A DNA stretch of 64,000 nucleotides from Nageia nagi (GCA_050084985.1 JBITNC010000001.1:115010001-115074000), one strand, 5' to 3'. Numbered from the stretch's first letter, positions 47,601-60,030 are shown. Notes: a model not told the origin generated them from the letters alone. Numbers and translations: made by a program.

Positions 47601-48603
47601 TGTGTTCAATAAAAAAAAGATGTGGTCTTGATTCTCTTTTATGTGGATGATCTTTTGATTACTAAAAATAATGATAAAATTATTCAAGAGTGCATATCCA
47701 AACTTAAGGCAACATTTGAAATGATTGATCTTGGTGTCTTGCACTACTATCTTGGAATGCAAGTGTATCAATGTAAGAATTGTACTTACCTCAGTGAATC
47801 TAAGTATATATTAGACATATTACAAAAGTTTGGAATAGAAGAGTGTAGATATGTTGCAATCTTAATCTCTCATAGAATCATTATTTCTCTAAGCTCCAAC
47901 TTTTAGTTAGCTAATGCTATAGCTTACAGGTAATTAATTGGTAGTCTTTTGTATTTGACTATATCCAAGCTAGATTTTGCCTTTGCAGTGAATTTGATAG
48001 CATGATTCATGCAAAAACCTTATGTTGAGAACCTCAATGCTATTAAGCAAATTTTGAGGTATGTTGTAGGGCTAAGGATCTTGCTCTCAAGTATTCCAAG
48101 TTGCCCTCATTTGTTCTCTCTAGATTCTTATATTTTGATTATGGGGAGATATAGATGATAGGAAATCAACCTCTTTATATGTGTTTGGCATTGGTTTAAG
48201 TGCTATCTCTTGGGCTTCCAAGAAGTAGCCTACTATTTCTCTTTCCACCAAAGAAGTTGAATACCGAGCCATGTCTGTTGTAGCCTAGGAAGCTATTTAG
48301 CTAAGGTAACTTTTGAAAAAAATTAGGTATGAACAAGGTGGCTTATCTTTGATTTCTTTAGATAATCAATCAGTTATTTCTTTGGTTAAGAATACTATGT
48401 TCCATCAAAGAATAAAACATATGAAAATCCTTGCCCATTTTATCAGAGAGAACATTCTTGATGGCATCATACACCTAGAGTATTGTCCATCCACCTTGAA
48501 CTCCATTGATTTGTTCACCAAGCCCCTCCTAGAAGCTCAGTTTTGTAAGCTTAGAGATGCTATCAAGTTGGTGAAGTTTTCCTCAAGGGGAAGTGAAGTT
48601 TGA
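44686..48603 (+). pseudogene. Copia D gag-pol, broken
   Basis: Gag starts at ATG 44686 (MGESFLPKHNLDGSNYG) and runs to about 45600 with frameshifts. A stop follows KLW at codon 33 or so, the same place as in A. Protease at about 45655 keeps DWIIDSGCTNH. GAG-pre-integrase is at about 46030-46190 and integrase at about 46225-46990 (FIDEFSRM, LRSDNGEEYN). Its catalytic Glu codon is AAA in DVTKRKN near 46525. RT lies at about 47030-47900, with WKVFQLDIKSEF near 47370 and YVDDLLIT at 47640. RNase H ends at the stop in 48601-48603 after SRGSEV. The order gag-PR-IN-RT-RH is Ty1/copia. No intact frame. Confidence 0.92.
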
Positions 48604-49432
48604 ATTCTTATGTTTAATTCATGTTTGTGATGACAACTTCACCCTTAGAAGGATTTTATGCTATATAGTGTTGATTTTGTTGTACACCTTCATGGTAAGT
48701 TTGCTCTATTTAAATAACTTATTGTACAAAATTTTAAAAGTAAACATTGGCCAATCTAGCACTATTCAATTATCTATATGAGAGAAACTCTTATGTGTCT
48801 TTTGTCACTATGTAGTTATCTATATGTGAGGAACTCGTATGTGCATTCTCTATTTTGGTCAATCTAGCACTATTCAATTATTCATGTGTGAGAAACTCTT
48901 ATGTGTCTTTTGACATTATTCAGTTATCCATATGTGAGGAACTCATATGTGCATGCTCTATTTTGTAATGATAATCAACACATGTTTTATATACAACAGG
49001 TGACTATAAGTTTTTGGCATTGCATCCTCATAATGACTTATAATGCACCATTAATCAATTTATGATGGAATTTATGTGATTCATCTATCCTAGTTGATAT
49101 CAATATGATGCATCTAACTGATCTTGTTGTTTGAGCTACTTATTACTTGCAGGTTCTTTTGAGATTATAGGTTACTTATCTCAGGTATGCAAGCTCTTGG
49201 AGACTCTTCATGATTTCCAATTGAATGACTACTTAATGTACATTGAAATAGGTTGTGGTTAATGATTGTATTTGGCAAAGTAGTGAATCTCAAACTAGAT
49301 ATTTCTTACTTCATAAATATGTAAAAAGTTCTCATCTCCATTGTATCTGTTTGAAGGAGAACTCTTTTACTTTCTCTTCTTCTTCTCTCTTACTCTCTCT
49401 ATCCTAATATTGCATTAAAGGGGAGTATTGGA
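48604..49432 (+). other. 3' noncoding segment and polypurine tract of D
   Basis: Contains one hairpin unit at 48686-48727 (AAGTT...AACTT). Repeats of CAATCTAGCACTATTCAATTA and TATGTGAGGAACTCRTATG type lie at 48749-48960. A conserved block is at about 48990-49060. The polypurine tract TTAAAGGGGAG ends near 49432. Confidence 0.75.
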
Positions 49433-49927
49433 ATGTATAATGCATTATTGTAAAGGTATGTATTAAATCTTCTATGTAAGTTCACTAATACTTAAGGTTA
49501 TCATTTGATACCTTAAATATTTAAGTGAATATGATAATGTAACTTATCCTACACTCCATGTCATGAGCATGCCCCTTGGGTAAAAGGATGTGCATGTCAT
49601 TCTTTTGTACATTGGATAAAATGGTGATCTAAAGAAGGATTTTGGCCTATGAATAGAAGGCTCCCTTTTTGTGATCACACACCAATTTGTGAAGAAATAT
49701 TGTGCTAGAGTATAGTGTTTAGGAGTTGAGATTAGGAGGATTGTAAGAGAGTTGTATTTATGATCGAAGTAAAGATCTAGTTAGTGGATGTACTCCTAGT
49801 TGGAGGAACCACTTACATCTTGTGTTATCTTTGTGAGATTGCTTTATGTGATAGTTAGATATGAATTAAAAGCTTTCATATGATCTTGGTAGTTTATTAT
49901 TGCTCTTGTTATAGTTAAATTCTCTCA
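49433..49927 (+). repeat. 3' LTR of element D
   Basis: 495 bp. Begins TATTGGAATG (TG mutated to TA) and ends ATTCTCTCA before TSD CATTT. Contains the CATGTCATGAGCATGCCCC word shared with C and E. Confidence 0.93.
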
Positions 49928-49932
49928 CATTT

Positions 49933-50096
49933 CATCAAAAAAAAAGGTTCTTGATGGCATCATACACTTGGAGTATTGTCCATCAACTTTGAACTCCGTT
50001 GATTTATTCACCAAGCCCCTCCTTGAAGCTTAGTTTAGTAAGCTTAAGGATGTTATCAGGTTGGTAAAGTTACCCTTAAGGGGGGGTGAAGTATGA
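49933..50096 (+). pseudogene. Copia E RNase H C-terminal end
   Basis: Resumes directly after element D and its TSD. It reads VLDGIIHLEYCPSTLNSVDLF-like RNase H tail text and TKPLLEA, ending in a TGA at 50094-50096 after RGGGEV, where A ends RGSEV. With the TSD CATTT it joins the text ending at 15512 and proves the insertion of D. Confidence 0.85.
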
Positions 50097-50832
50097 ATTC
50101 TTATCTCATATTCATGTTTGTAATGATAACTTCACCCTTAGGAGGATTTTATATTGTATAGTGTTGATTTTGTTGTACACTTTCATGGTAAGTTCGCTCT
50201 ACATGAGGAATTTGTACAATTTTTTGAGTAAAAGATTGGCCAATCTAGCATTGTTTAGTTATATATGTGTGAGAAACTTGTATGTATCTTTTGGCACTAT
50301 TTAGTTATCCATATGTGAGGAACTCATATGTGCATTTAGTTATGCTCTATTTGATAATGATAATCAACACATGTTTTGTATATAATAGGTGATTATGAGT
50401 ATTGGTTTAGCATCTTCGTGATAACTTATAATGCACCATTTATTTGTTTATGATGGCATTTTTTTGATTCATCTATCTTTATTGATATGAATATGTTGCA
50501 TCTAACTTATCTTGTTATCTAAATTGCTTATAACTTACAGTTTCTTTTGAGATTGCAAGTTACTTACTTCAGGTGTGCAAGCTCATGGAGACTCATCATG
50601 ACTTCTAGTTGGATGACTACTTTATGTACATTGAAACTGGTTATGGTTAATGATTGTATTGTAAACCATTTGTTAAAATGTTAAAGTAGTGAGTCTTAAA
50701 CTAAGATCTTGCTTACTTCAAAAAGATGTAAAAGTTCTCATCTTTGGTTGTATTTGTATGGAGAAGAACTTTCTTACTCTCTCTGTTTCTTATCTCTTAT
50801 TCACTCTATCCCAATATTGCATTAAGGGGGAG
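50097..50832 (+). other. 3' noncoding segment of E
   Basis: About 0.74 kb between the RNase H stop and the 3' LTR. Holds one hairpin unit at about 50179-50219 (AAGTTC paired with GAATTT, one G-U pair in RNA) and a VATATGTGAGGAACTCATATG-type repeat near 50310. A conserved GGTGACTATGAGT-like block lies near 50388. A polypurine tract ending AAGGGGGAG abuts the LTR at 50832. Confidence 0.7.
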
Positions 50833-51330
50833 TGTTAAAATGTATAATGCATTATTTTAAGGTTTTGTAATAATCCTCTTTGTAAATTCATTAACACTTA
50901 ATGGTATCACTAGATAACTTAAGTATTTAAATGAATATGATAATGTAACTTGTCCTTCACTCCATGTCATGAGCATGCCCCTTGGGTAAAAGCGAGTACA
51001 ATGTCATACCTTTGTACAATGGTTAAAAGAATGATCCAAAGGAGAATTTTGGCATATAAATAAAGGCCCTTTCTTTGTGATCACTCACCAATTTGTGAAG
51101 TAAAGTTATGCTCTAGGATAGTGATTAGGAGATGAAGTAGGAGAATTTTAAGAGAGTTGTCTTTGTGAATGAAGTAAGATCTAGTTAGTAGATGTACCTC
51201 TAGTTGGAGGAACCACTTTACATCTTCAGTTATTTTGTGAAATTTTTTATGCTTGAATTTTGTTGTTAGTGTGAGCTTCCATGTGATCTTGGTAGTTTAG
51301 GATTGTATTAGTTATAGTTCAATCCCTTCA
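50833..51330 (+). repeat. 3' LTR of element E
   Basis: 498 bp, starting TGTTAAAATG and ending CCCTTCA, followed by the TSD ATTCT. It contains the shared CATGTCATGAGCATGCCCC word and a TATAAATA box near 51055. Confidence 0.93.
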
Positions 51331-51335
51331 ATTCT

Positions 51336-52305
51336 CTCATGGATTAAGAAATGTATGAATATGAACATTCAATGATTTTCATATAGTAAAAGGAGACATG
51401 TAATAAATAAATGTGTACAACTTAGAAAATATTTATCAATAAACTCATCCATAAATAAAAAATAAAATTAGAGGATACTCCATCTGAACAAGGTATCTAC
51501 TAAGACCTTATAAATAACTTACCATTTATTAATTTGACTTTGTAATCATATCTATAATCAACATTAAAGTCAATAATTGTCAATGCAAAGAAATAAGTTA
51601 GAGATTTAGTAAACCCTATCAACATTGAAGGTCCTCAACAAAAAGCTAATAACCTTTGATGAACTCCTAAATCGATAAACATCAAATCCTTTGCTATCTT
51701 TTACCAACATAGAATTCAATCATTATAAATATTGAATCCTTCATGCTAAGAATGGAAATAAAAAGAGTTCTTATTAGGAACTTTCTTTAAAATTTAGCAC
51801 AGCTACATAAAATTTGCCATAATATTTGTAAGTTGCCTATATGCCATAAAGATTAGTGTCTAATAGTCATATTTACAAATAAAGTGTAGCTAGATTTTGA
51901 TAATGGGGGAAGTTAATGAGCCTTTTACCAAGGCCAAGATAATAAGCAATTATAACTATGTCCCATTCTCAATAATTTACTCATCATATATATACATGAT
52001 TCAAATATAAATATCATCATATAATATAGCCTGAAATGAAATATTGAATCATGTGCAATATATATAGATCACAAATTATATATCATATTCATGATCTTTT
52101 AAGAATAAATTTCCAAAATGATTTATAGGTGGTATTAAGAGACATCATTCAATGATTCAAAATAGTGATGTACTTGTGCAAGTCCTCTCCTTACAACTAT
52201 CAACAAAACATGCAAGAGAATTTGAGTAAAAAAATATATAACATGTATTTTTATTTAATTTAGAAAATTCAAATAATTTCTATTAAATAATCTTACCTTT
52301 ATTTT
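51336..52305. other. AT-rich stretch right of the nest
   Basis: No coding similarity or repeat recognised. Possibly the 3' flank of the transposase-like pseudogene that follows on the minus strand. Confidence 0.45.
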
Positions 52306-55300
52306 TCAATCCATTGTACTATTTGCATCCTCTTGTTTTTGCAATGCATCTATAATCATCTCATGGTCATCTGATGAAAGGGTCCACAACATTCTATTAG
52401 AAGGCTTGCCTTTATATTTGAATATTTTGATATTTGTTGCCAATATTAAATGTGAGTAATGTATAATCTTCTTATCTACTTCATAATCTTTGAATGCAAT
52501 CAAAATAGTTTCTTTCCTAGTAAGATATTTTTGTAGCCATCTGCCAACAATCACCATAGAATTTGTTGTATATAACCATGATTTATCCATCTTTATCAAA
52601 ATTTGGAAAAGATGATAAATAATCTAAAGAAATATCTAGAGAGTAGATAATAAGCTTGCTTAAAAAATAAAAATATACATTATGAACCTATTGGATAAAG
52701 AAATCCATCATCATCACATCGAGGTTGAGTTAACTTATGTTTTTTCTCAACACATTGAGCTAGCTAATACCCTATTCTCTCTTCATTCCCTTCAAGTGCA
52801 ACAACAACATACACATGTCTTGAAACAAAATTTATATAAATTTAAAGTGTTCAATGTATAAAACTAACATAATTCATAAATATTAAAATGATGTGTACAT
52901 TTTAAAGAATATAAATAAATTGAATTTAAAAAAATTACCTTCTTGTACAAGGTTTGAAATACAATCATATTCTTCTGATACAAATAGTTCATCTTCAACT
53001 ATTATTTCTTGTTGATCATCATAGGATTGTGAAGGTGTCAAAAATATTTGTTTCCATTGCTTAACCCATTCTATATTTTCATGTGATTCTGAATCACCTA
53101 CAATACAAGTCTCATAAAAACATGTAATATCTCTTGTCCATATAGTCCAAGTTCTTGCTTTTGAACCCTTAAATGAATGCAACTTTGTTGATCCACTGAT
53201 TGTATCATAATCAATATGATTTGAAATATTATCTTCTTCAACTAACCAAAAGTATCATTGAATTGTAGAATTCACACTTGATCTTATAGATAATGTTGTA
53301 CTATATAATTCCACAATATCATGGGCATCTTTAAATTTACTTACATCACCAAATTTTAGTTTATCTCTAGCAAAAGCTCTTTTAACATAGGCACCTGCTC
53401 CATCATGTTATCCTTTACCATGTCATGCTTTAATAAAACTCCATATATGTTTAATGTTTTTTTCTTTATGAACCCTACTTAGCTAATAAAACATTCTTGA
53501 ACTTTTAAACTATCTTGTACAATTATTTGACCATATGAAATATTTTGCCATCTGAATTTCTCTTTCATCCAAATTATTGTAAAATACCTTAAAACAATAT
53601 TGGAAAAACTCTAATGAGTGTAATCGATTATCAATTATATAGAAATGGTACTCCGTCAAAACATTTCTATTATCTTCAATACTATCATCTACATGTCTAT
53701 ATACAATATGGAAGAAAATGGTAACTTGAACTAAATTATAATATTGAGACTAAATTTCTTCTTGCAGTTAAAGAGTATAATTTTTGATAAATTCAACAAC
53801 TATTAATATAGTTACAACTGAAAATGTGTCTCTACATTTACAAAATTGATTATCAAGCCATTTAGCATGTTGGGAGTGTTTCACATATTTTGGTAGATAC
53901 TTTGTCTTAAAATAATCCATGAATGTATGCACTTTGATGCTTTTAGTGATCAAATCAACATGTTTTCCAATTTTTCCATATTTCAAATTATAGCCAACAT
54001 TCTTGAATATTCTAACATCCAAATCTTGTTGTCCAAATTCATGCCCATTAATTTCATGGATACAATCTCCTAGTAATGAAAAAATCTGACATCTATCACA
54101 TTATCTTGTAATACATGCATTTGAATTAAATGATTGCTCATGAGAAGGTGGAGAATGCAAACTTGCTATAAACTCTTTGATGGATTCAGGTGGTATATGA
54201 ATACCACATTCTTACCTCAAATCATCAGTATACAAGTTCCTACATATGGTTTGAAAAGCATCATAATAATATCGAAATTACATATGAGTTTTGCAACAAC
54301 ATGTTACTCTTTCCTTGTTAATTCTAACATACCAAGGTTTACATTTCTCAAATGATCTTTGACTTATTTCAATATTAAGTGGTTGTAACACTCCCTCTTC
54401 TACAAATTATTGATACAATTCAGTTTAAGTCATATCTAGTAGGTGTTTTGGATGAGATTCATGATCTTTTGACCGAGGTTTTAATTTCAAAACATCTCTA
54501 GAATGTGGTGATACCCTTGTTCTATTATGCAAAAAAATTTGAATTATATCCTTGATCTCATTAGTCAATTTCATGTCATACCTTGGGATTCTACCACTAT
54601 AACTCTAACATTGGTTGATTGGATCACTTTCAATAATTTATCTTTTCTTTATAGCCCTTTGCATAGTTTTACGACTCACATCGAATAATTCACTAACTTT
54701 TCTTTTGTTTGAGGTTGTTTTGCTTACTAAAGCAATTGGTATAGCTCTTCGTGCTGCATTCTTATCTTTAGATCTACTCTTTTTTCCAATAGAACTAATG
54801 GCATTAATAATAGTAGACACAACTTGTTTAAGGGGTTCATCTTCCTTGTTTAGTTTCAGATTAACTCCTAAGCATTTCATTACCTTTCTTAATTTTGCCA
54901 TTCTCATTAATTGCAATATGAATTGACATTGAACTCTTAAATCTTTATCTTTGAAATATTCCTCATGTATATTACTTGCAACTATTCTTATATATCTTTG
55001 AGATAAAAGCTTATCTTTGAGAAACTTATGTAATATATTACCTTCCATTTTCAAAAAAATATTATCATTATCTTTCAAATATTGATTTGAATACATACTT
55101 GATGGATTCATTTCGAGAGATGGATTGGAAGACATACCTATTAGATTTGTATCAACAAGTGGATCTAAAGCTTCTACAATTATAGTCTCCTCTTCCACAT
55201 ATGCATCATCTACATTCATCTCCTGGATGTTCTCCTCCTCAATTTTCTCTTGAATTTTCTCCTTCAAAGCATTTGCTATAGAACTCTATGCTTTCACATC

Positions 55301-55426
55301 CCTTAATTACCTCAAACATGCTCTTCTCTCTCTTTTTCACTATGCATTCCTCTCTCTATATGCTTGTTCTTGTTCAAGTGTAAAGTTCCTCAAATCTTTA
55401 CTTACTTGACATTTTTTTGATCCCAT
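52306..55426 (-). pseudogene. Decayed transposase-like gene with HGKG...DG.G..VKR motif
   Basis: Minus strand from an ATG at 55426 (MGSKKCQVSKDLRNFTLEQ). An acidic N-terminal part at about 54930-55260 precedes a basic helix-turn-helix-like stretch (SNKRKVSELFDVSRKTMQRA) near 54660-54720. Then comes a Cys-rich block near 54260-54350 (KCKPWYVRINKERVTCCCKTH) and CITR*CDRCQIFSLLGDCIHEI near 54050-54110. Around 53450-53540 is NNCTR*FKSSRMFY*LSRVHKEK, and at about 53340-53440 A*HGKG*HDGAGAYVKRAFARDKL. The last recognisable block ends at 52306. From memory, this D-G-x-x-x-Q-F-K / H-G-K-G-x-x-D-G-x-G-x-x-V-K-R order occurs in an uncharacterised, transposase-like family spread among eukaryotes. The leading D-G is N-N here. 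Stops and frameshifts are numerous. Confidence 0.6.
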
Positions 55427-56456
55427 GACCTCCTTTTGAGGTTAAAAATTATTGTAATTACAAAAAATGAATGAAAATTTGCAAAAAGAAGAGAAAATTA
55501 TAGAATCAAGTTGCACAACTTCATACAAGATTGATGGACATAATTAAAAATATAAAATAATTTTATATGGACATTTTATTATTAGTGGGTCAGGATCCCG
55601 ATATTTAAATTCAAATTTTCACCCACCTTTTGCCCTTTCTTCTAGACTCAAAAATAGCTTCGATGACCCACCCCTTTGCTTTGGACCTACAACTTCAAGA
55701 TCCTAATAATGGAAATGGACTTTTTTGACTTTGGGAATGCATTTGATGAGGTTTGTCAAAGAGTTTTTTCATAATTTTTTGAAGGATTGCATATGAGAGA
55801 GTGTAGATTTCAAATATACTCTTTTTTTTACATTTGGATTAGATTTAGTATTTTTAATATAATTTTCAATGAAAGAGGGTCCTTAAACTTTGAAAAGTAA
55901 GGTTTTGTAACCATTTAATATCTTTTTATTTTTTATGAATTATGAAAAAAAATGTCCACATTGTGCATACAATTCTCAACAATGTAAAAGGTGATGGGTT
56001 TAGGTCAAATTATGCTTGAGGTACACAAGTACTTTTTAAAATGATAAATGGGACCAATTGAAAAGTAATTAAACAAATTAATTAAAAAATTACAAAAAAA
56101 TATGCTCCATAATCTTTAGTGTCTTAGGTATTAGCATCTAAAAGTATTTAGAAAAATATTAAAATTTAGGTCCAATTATGCATGAGGGACACTATCGAGG
56201 TGTAGTCCTTAAACTAAATTTTTTAAAGAGTGATTTTTGAATATGTCTTTTGGTAATTTATTTCTATTATATGGGTATTGAAATAAATTACATATTTGAA
56301 AACTAGACTTCAAGTGCTTCATTTTATCTAAGTGACCTTTTCATGATTAAGGCTATAAGTGTTTCAAATTTTGAGCTCAATTATGATGAAACATGAAAAT
56401 CAAGGAAATTAGTTCCACTTTTTGGCCAAAAGTGGGACTTAACTTCTTGCGCTTAC

Positions 56457-56458
<2 letters not shown>
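55427..56458. other. Noncoding AT-rich stretch
   Basis: No gene recognised. Two related words, GGTCAAATTATGCTTGAGG near 56003 and GGTCCAATTATGCATGAGG near 56160, suggest a decayed local duplication. Confidence 0.45.

Positions 56459-56494
<36 letters not shown>
56459..56494. repeat. (AT)n microsatellite
   Basis: Dinucleotide AT tract of about 36 bp, ending in ATACATATAG. Confidence 0.95.
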
Positions 56495-56499
<5 letters not shown>

Positions 56500-57188
56500 G
56501 CATGTAAAGGTGCTGCTCTTTTTTTATGTACAATATATATATTTTTTAATTTCTAAATAAACATATTAACTTAAAAAATATATCAAAAAGAAATGCATTT
56601 TTGAAATAACATATCAAACTAAAAATACATTTCTCTCCCCTTTTTGTAATGTATAGAAGAATGTATATAATAATTTTGTCAAAAAGGTTGAAAAACTAAA
56701 AAAAAATTGCAATTCTAGTAAACATTTATACCCAAAATATTAGTGTTAAAAATAAAAAATTAACACATAATTGTTATATCTTACCCAAAAAATTTACAAC
56801 TGACAAAATATTATTAGTAAATAATTTCACAACCAAGCAAATTATTGCATAAAAATTTGTAACTAACAAGTAGAAGATTGTTAGTATAAACTTGTATAGC
56901 AACATGTTGCCACTCCTTAGGTTATTCTTAAACAAAAAAAAAATATTTGACAACAAATATAATTTATTTGCAATAAGAATGCTAAAAAATTAAATTTAGC
57001 AAAAAAATAGCTAATGTGTAAGAAAAAATGGCTTAAAGGAGCTAATTTTACCAAAAGAATTTATAAAATTAGCATGAAATATACAAAATTAGTCTTCAAA
57101 ATGAGAGGTAAAATTGAGAAGTTATACCTCAATATGATTTTACCTCTCTAAAGCTTGAAAAAAGAGTAGAAAAGAGACCCCAAGGATG

Positions 57189-57201
57189 GCTATGGTACCA
57201 C
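57189..57201 (-). promoter_or_regulatory. Degenerate tRNA-iMet primer-binding site (G)
   Basis: Minus strand TGGTACCATAGCC, against TGGTATCAGAGCC, just inside the LTR end. Position and partial match support it. Confidence 0.6.
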
Positions 57202-57202
57202 T

Positions 57203-57757
57203 TGAAAGCTCCCACACCCAAGATCACCTTGAAGTGTTTATTTACTCCTTAGAAACAACTCAAGAATACTCTCAAACAATTACACACACAAGTGACAAGA
57301 GCAAGTATAGTGGTTCCTCACCATCAAGAGAGTACTCCACTTTAAACTAAATTCTATTACTTCTCAAGATATAAGACTCTTTTACAACAACTCTTCCTAC
57401 TTCTCCTAACAATCTTATTGCATAACGATACTATAAAGTTGAGTGAGTAATCTCAAGGAGATGGCCCTCTATTTATAGGCCAAAATCCTCCCTTGGATCA
57501 ATCTTTCAACCATTGTACAAAATCATGACATGCACCACCCTTTCACCCAAGGGGCATGCTCATGAGATGGAGTGTAGGACACATTACATGTGGGACAAGT
57601 TTGAATATTTAGTTCACTAAATAATTAAAAGTTATTTAGGAATACTTTTTAAGTATCTAGTGGATTAAATAATCAATTACATAAAGAGTGAAGATATTAT
57701 TCTTTAGATACCTTCCTAAAGAATAATATTTACAATAGTGCATTATTAGTTCTACCA
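57203..57757 (-). repeat. LTR of element G
   Basis: 555 bp. In minus sense it starts TGGTAGAACTAATAATGCAC and ends with TTTCA before the primer-binding site. It shares CATGAGCATGCCCC, TTTGTACAATGG and the TATAAATAGAGGGCC box (57470-57477) with the C, D and E LTRs. Confidence 0.85.
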
Positions 57758-59870
57758 CATAATACTAATTACTCATTTTTATATTATATATAGATATTAA
57801 ACTAATTTTTATTTCATAAACATGATAAATTATTCATAGTTTAATATATTATTCTCTTTTTTGTGTCTACAATTTACTGAAATTAACTCTTGAAGCTTTT
57901 TTTTTTTTAACCAAAACCCTAGGTTTTTAATTTTAGGCCCTCATTTTTTTTTTCAAAATATTAATTTGTAAAACCCTTAGTTTTTCAAATTTAGAACATC
58001 ATGTTCATATCAAACACAATTTTCATTGGTGTTTTTCTACCTTAAACACTACCTTTGGATCTTCTAAACCTAAAGGATTTAAAACTACTACCAAAATTAA
58101 GAGAAGTGGATCAATGACTTAAAAAAGAGAAATCTATAATTGAATTTCAATCAATAATGATGAAGGTCATGGTCTGCAAGATGATAGAAAAAATATAGAT
58201 GAAGATATTTTCAAGTCATATATTCATCTTTTAGATAGTATAAATACAATACAAAAAAAAACCAAAGAATGATTATTTAAATAATAATAAAATAAGAATA
58301 TTAAAGTTAATGAAATAATAATATTATAAGATTATGTTGCTTTTAAATTATTGTTACATGTCTTGATAATATAAGAAAAAAGAGTAAACTCCTGTAGTGT
58401 ATATGGTAAATGAAGATTCCTTCGTAACTTTATAATGTTCTCTTATTTTAAAATTATATTAGTTTAACACAAAATCTAAAATAAACATTATATACCTTTC
58501 CTAAGATGCCCCATCCTAGAATGCAATCATTATGAGGCCTATGGACCAAAGCATTAGCAATATAGGACCTTGTTGGTGAACATGGATATTTTGGACCTTA
58601 TGTCTTATAATACCAATATTTTGGCAAAATAACACTCTTGTAATACTCTTGTTATAAAACTAGAAATAATTTTTTTTTATATCTAAGGTCATTCCTCATC
58701 ATATTTCACCTCTTATTACAACATTACTACCACCATCAATTGCATCGACCATAGGCATGACTATTTCATGGAATATCTTCATGAAGAAAAATGCTTAAGA
58801 CTTCAAGTAGCAACAAAAATAAATAAGGGTAACATCATAAATGTTAAGTTTGTAGATATATAATTTTAGTTTTAAATTTATTTAAAATTATAATTTCATT
58901 ATTTAAAATGAATTAATTTATAAAAGATAATTTCAATAAAATTTATTATAACTTCAAGATAAGGCTAACAAATGTGCTCTTGTTTTGTTTCTTTTACAAG
59001 GTATAAAAGGATATTTTAAGATAATTTTAAATAATTAATTATCTTAATGATCAAGTATCCTCTTCAGAACAACTCAAAATATTCCTCTTTTACATGCTTT
59101 CAAATCTTTGGAGATCATCATTGTAAAGTTGAAATATGAAGGAATGCATCACGAGTCTTTAAGGTAAATTATAGAGTTATTTGAGCGAAAAGAATCAATT
59201 TTAAGTTGAATCAAAGAGATCAAACTGAAGGTTAGAGATCTTGAACTCACCAACTAGCCCTTGAAATTCATAGATCTTAAAAGTTCCTTTAAAATAAGGT
59301 TGAACTTGACTATTTTAGGAAACAAGATCAACCTCAATCCTATTCCTGCAAATTCTTCAACTTCTGAAAGTTATATGTGTTACCATTTTTTATTTTCAAT
59401 CCATTTTTATTTTTTTCTTCAATATAGATATTTCATGAATATTTAAAAATCTTATTTTATTTCATTTTCAATTTTGATTTCTAATAAACAAGAAGTAGCT
59501 TGATCATCATTGAGGTTGATCTTAACCCCTATAAAATTTAGGACAAGTAATAATCTCCCTCGAATCATTAAATTTTTTAGTACCCCTTGAGAAGACTTTG
59601 TAATTAAAATTTAAGGGTTAAATCTTATAAAAAAGGTATATAAGGTATCATCCTCCTTATTTCTTTTTATATAAATGTTAGATCTAGGATTATGATTCTT
59701 AGGTTTTAGATCTTATGTGTCCTTATTTATTATAAAACAAATATTAAATGAAATAATTTCTCTAAAATTGTATTCAATAACTAAATCAAAGAAATGAATA
59801 TCACAACATGGCTCTGAATTGAAGCAAAATTCATCATAAAATTTTCAAAAGTCAAAATTTCATAAAAATA
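57758..59870. other. AT-rich stretch without recognisable gene
   Basis: Nothing recognised on either strand. Short open frames such as 59261-59446 have no motif. Long A and T runs at 57895-57950 and 58250-58290. Confidence 0.5.
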
Positions 59871-59874
59871 ACAC

Positions 59875-60030
59875 TACTCATGGTCTTGTATCATACATCT
59901 TATCAAATAATTCCCAGGCCTTATGTATTCTTCCACATTTTACATACATATATTAGGTATTTTCTCAAAAACCAATTGTATAAGTATCATGCAATTATTA
60001 CAGATCATGAAACTATGTTTGCATTGTAAT
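59875..60030 (-). pseudogene. PPR motif fragment 1
   Basis: Minus strand reads MYVKCGRIHKAWELFDKMYD at about 59895-59955, followed after frame loss by VSWSVIIA-like text to lower similarity. This is a plant PLS-class PPR repeat, a class that binds organellar RNA. Isolated, without a start, and out of frame with the fragments further right. Confidence 0.75.

Larger units (their letters stand above)
15513..49927 (+). mobile_element. Copia element D, nest level 2
   Basis: Inserted into the RNase H region of E with TSD CATTT at 15508-15512 and 49928-49932. The 5' LTR keeps only its first 110-120 bp. The deletion continues through the primer-binding site and roughly the first 2 kb of leader, so D can no longer prime reverse transcription. 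Element C lies in the surviving leader at 16575/44288. Gag-pol and the 3' LTR are at 44686-49927. Confidence 0.92.
11117..51330 (+). mobile_element. Copia element E, outermost nest level
   Basis: Level 1 (oldest by position) of a five-deep Copia nest. Its boundaries are the TSD ATTCT at 11112-11116 and 51331-51335. The 3' LTR is 498 bp; the 5' LTR is a 201-bp remnant that still begins TG at the TSD. E has a degenerate primer-binding site, a leader cut to about 0.6 kb, gag lacking its N-terminus, protease, integrase, RT and RNase H. Element D interrupts it at 15512 within RNase H; the last part of RNase H resumes after 49932. It belongs to the same superfamily as A, C and D. Confidence 0.9.
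56500..57757 (-). mobile_element. Copia element G: 5' LTR plus proximal leader only
   Basis: A minus-strand LTR at 57203-57757 is followed leftward by a degenerate primer-binding site and leader-like DNA. That DNA includes an AGAGAGGTAAAAT word near 57145-57160 and TTAGTA/TTAGTTAC words at 56780-56900, as in the leaders of A and C. No gag is present. The element appears cut near the AT microsatellite at 56459-56494; the left limit is approximate. Confidence 0.75.

Noticed and set aside
56459-56494. AT microsatellite as a regulatory element
   Set aside because: Ordinary dinucleotide expansion; it only marks the approximate break of element G.
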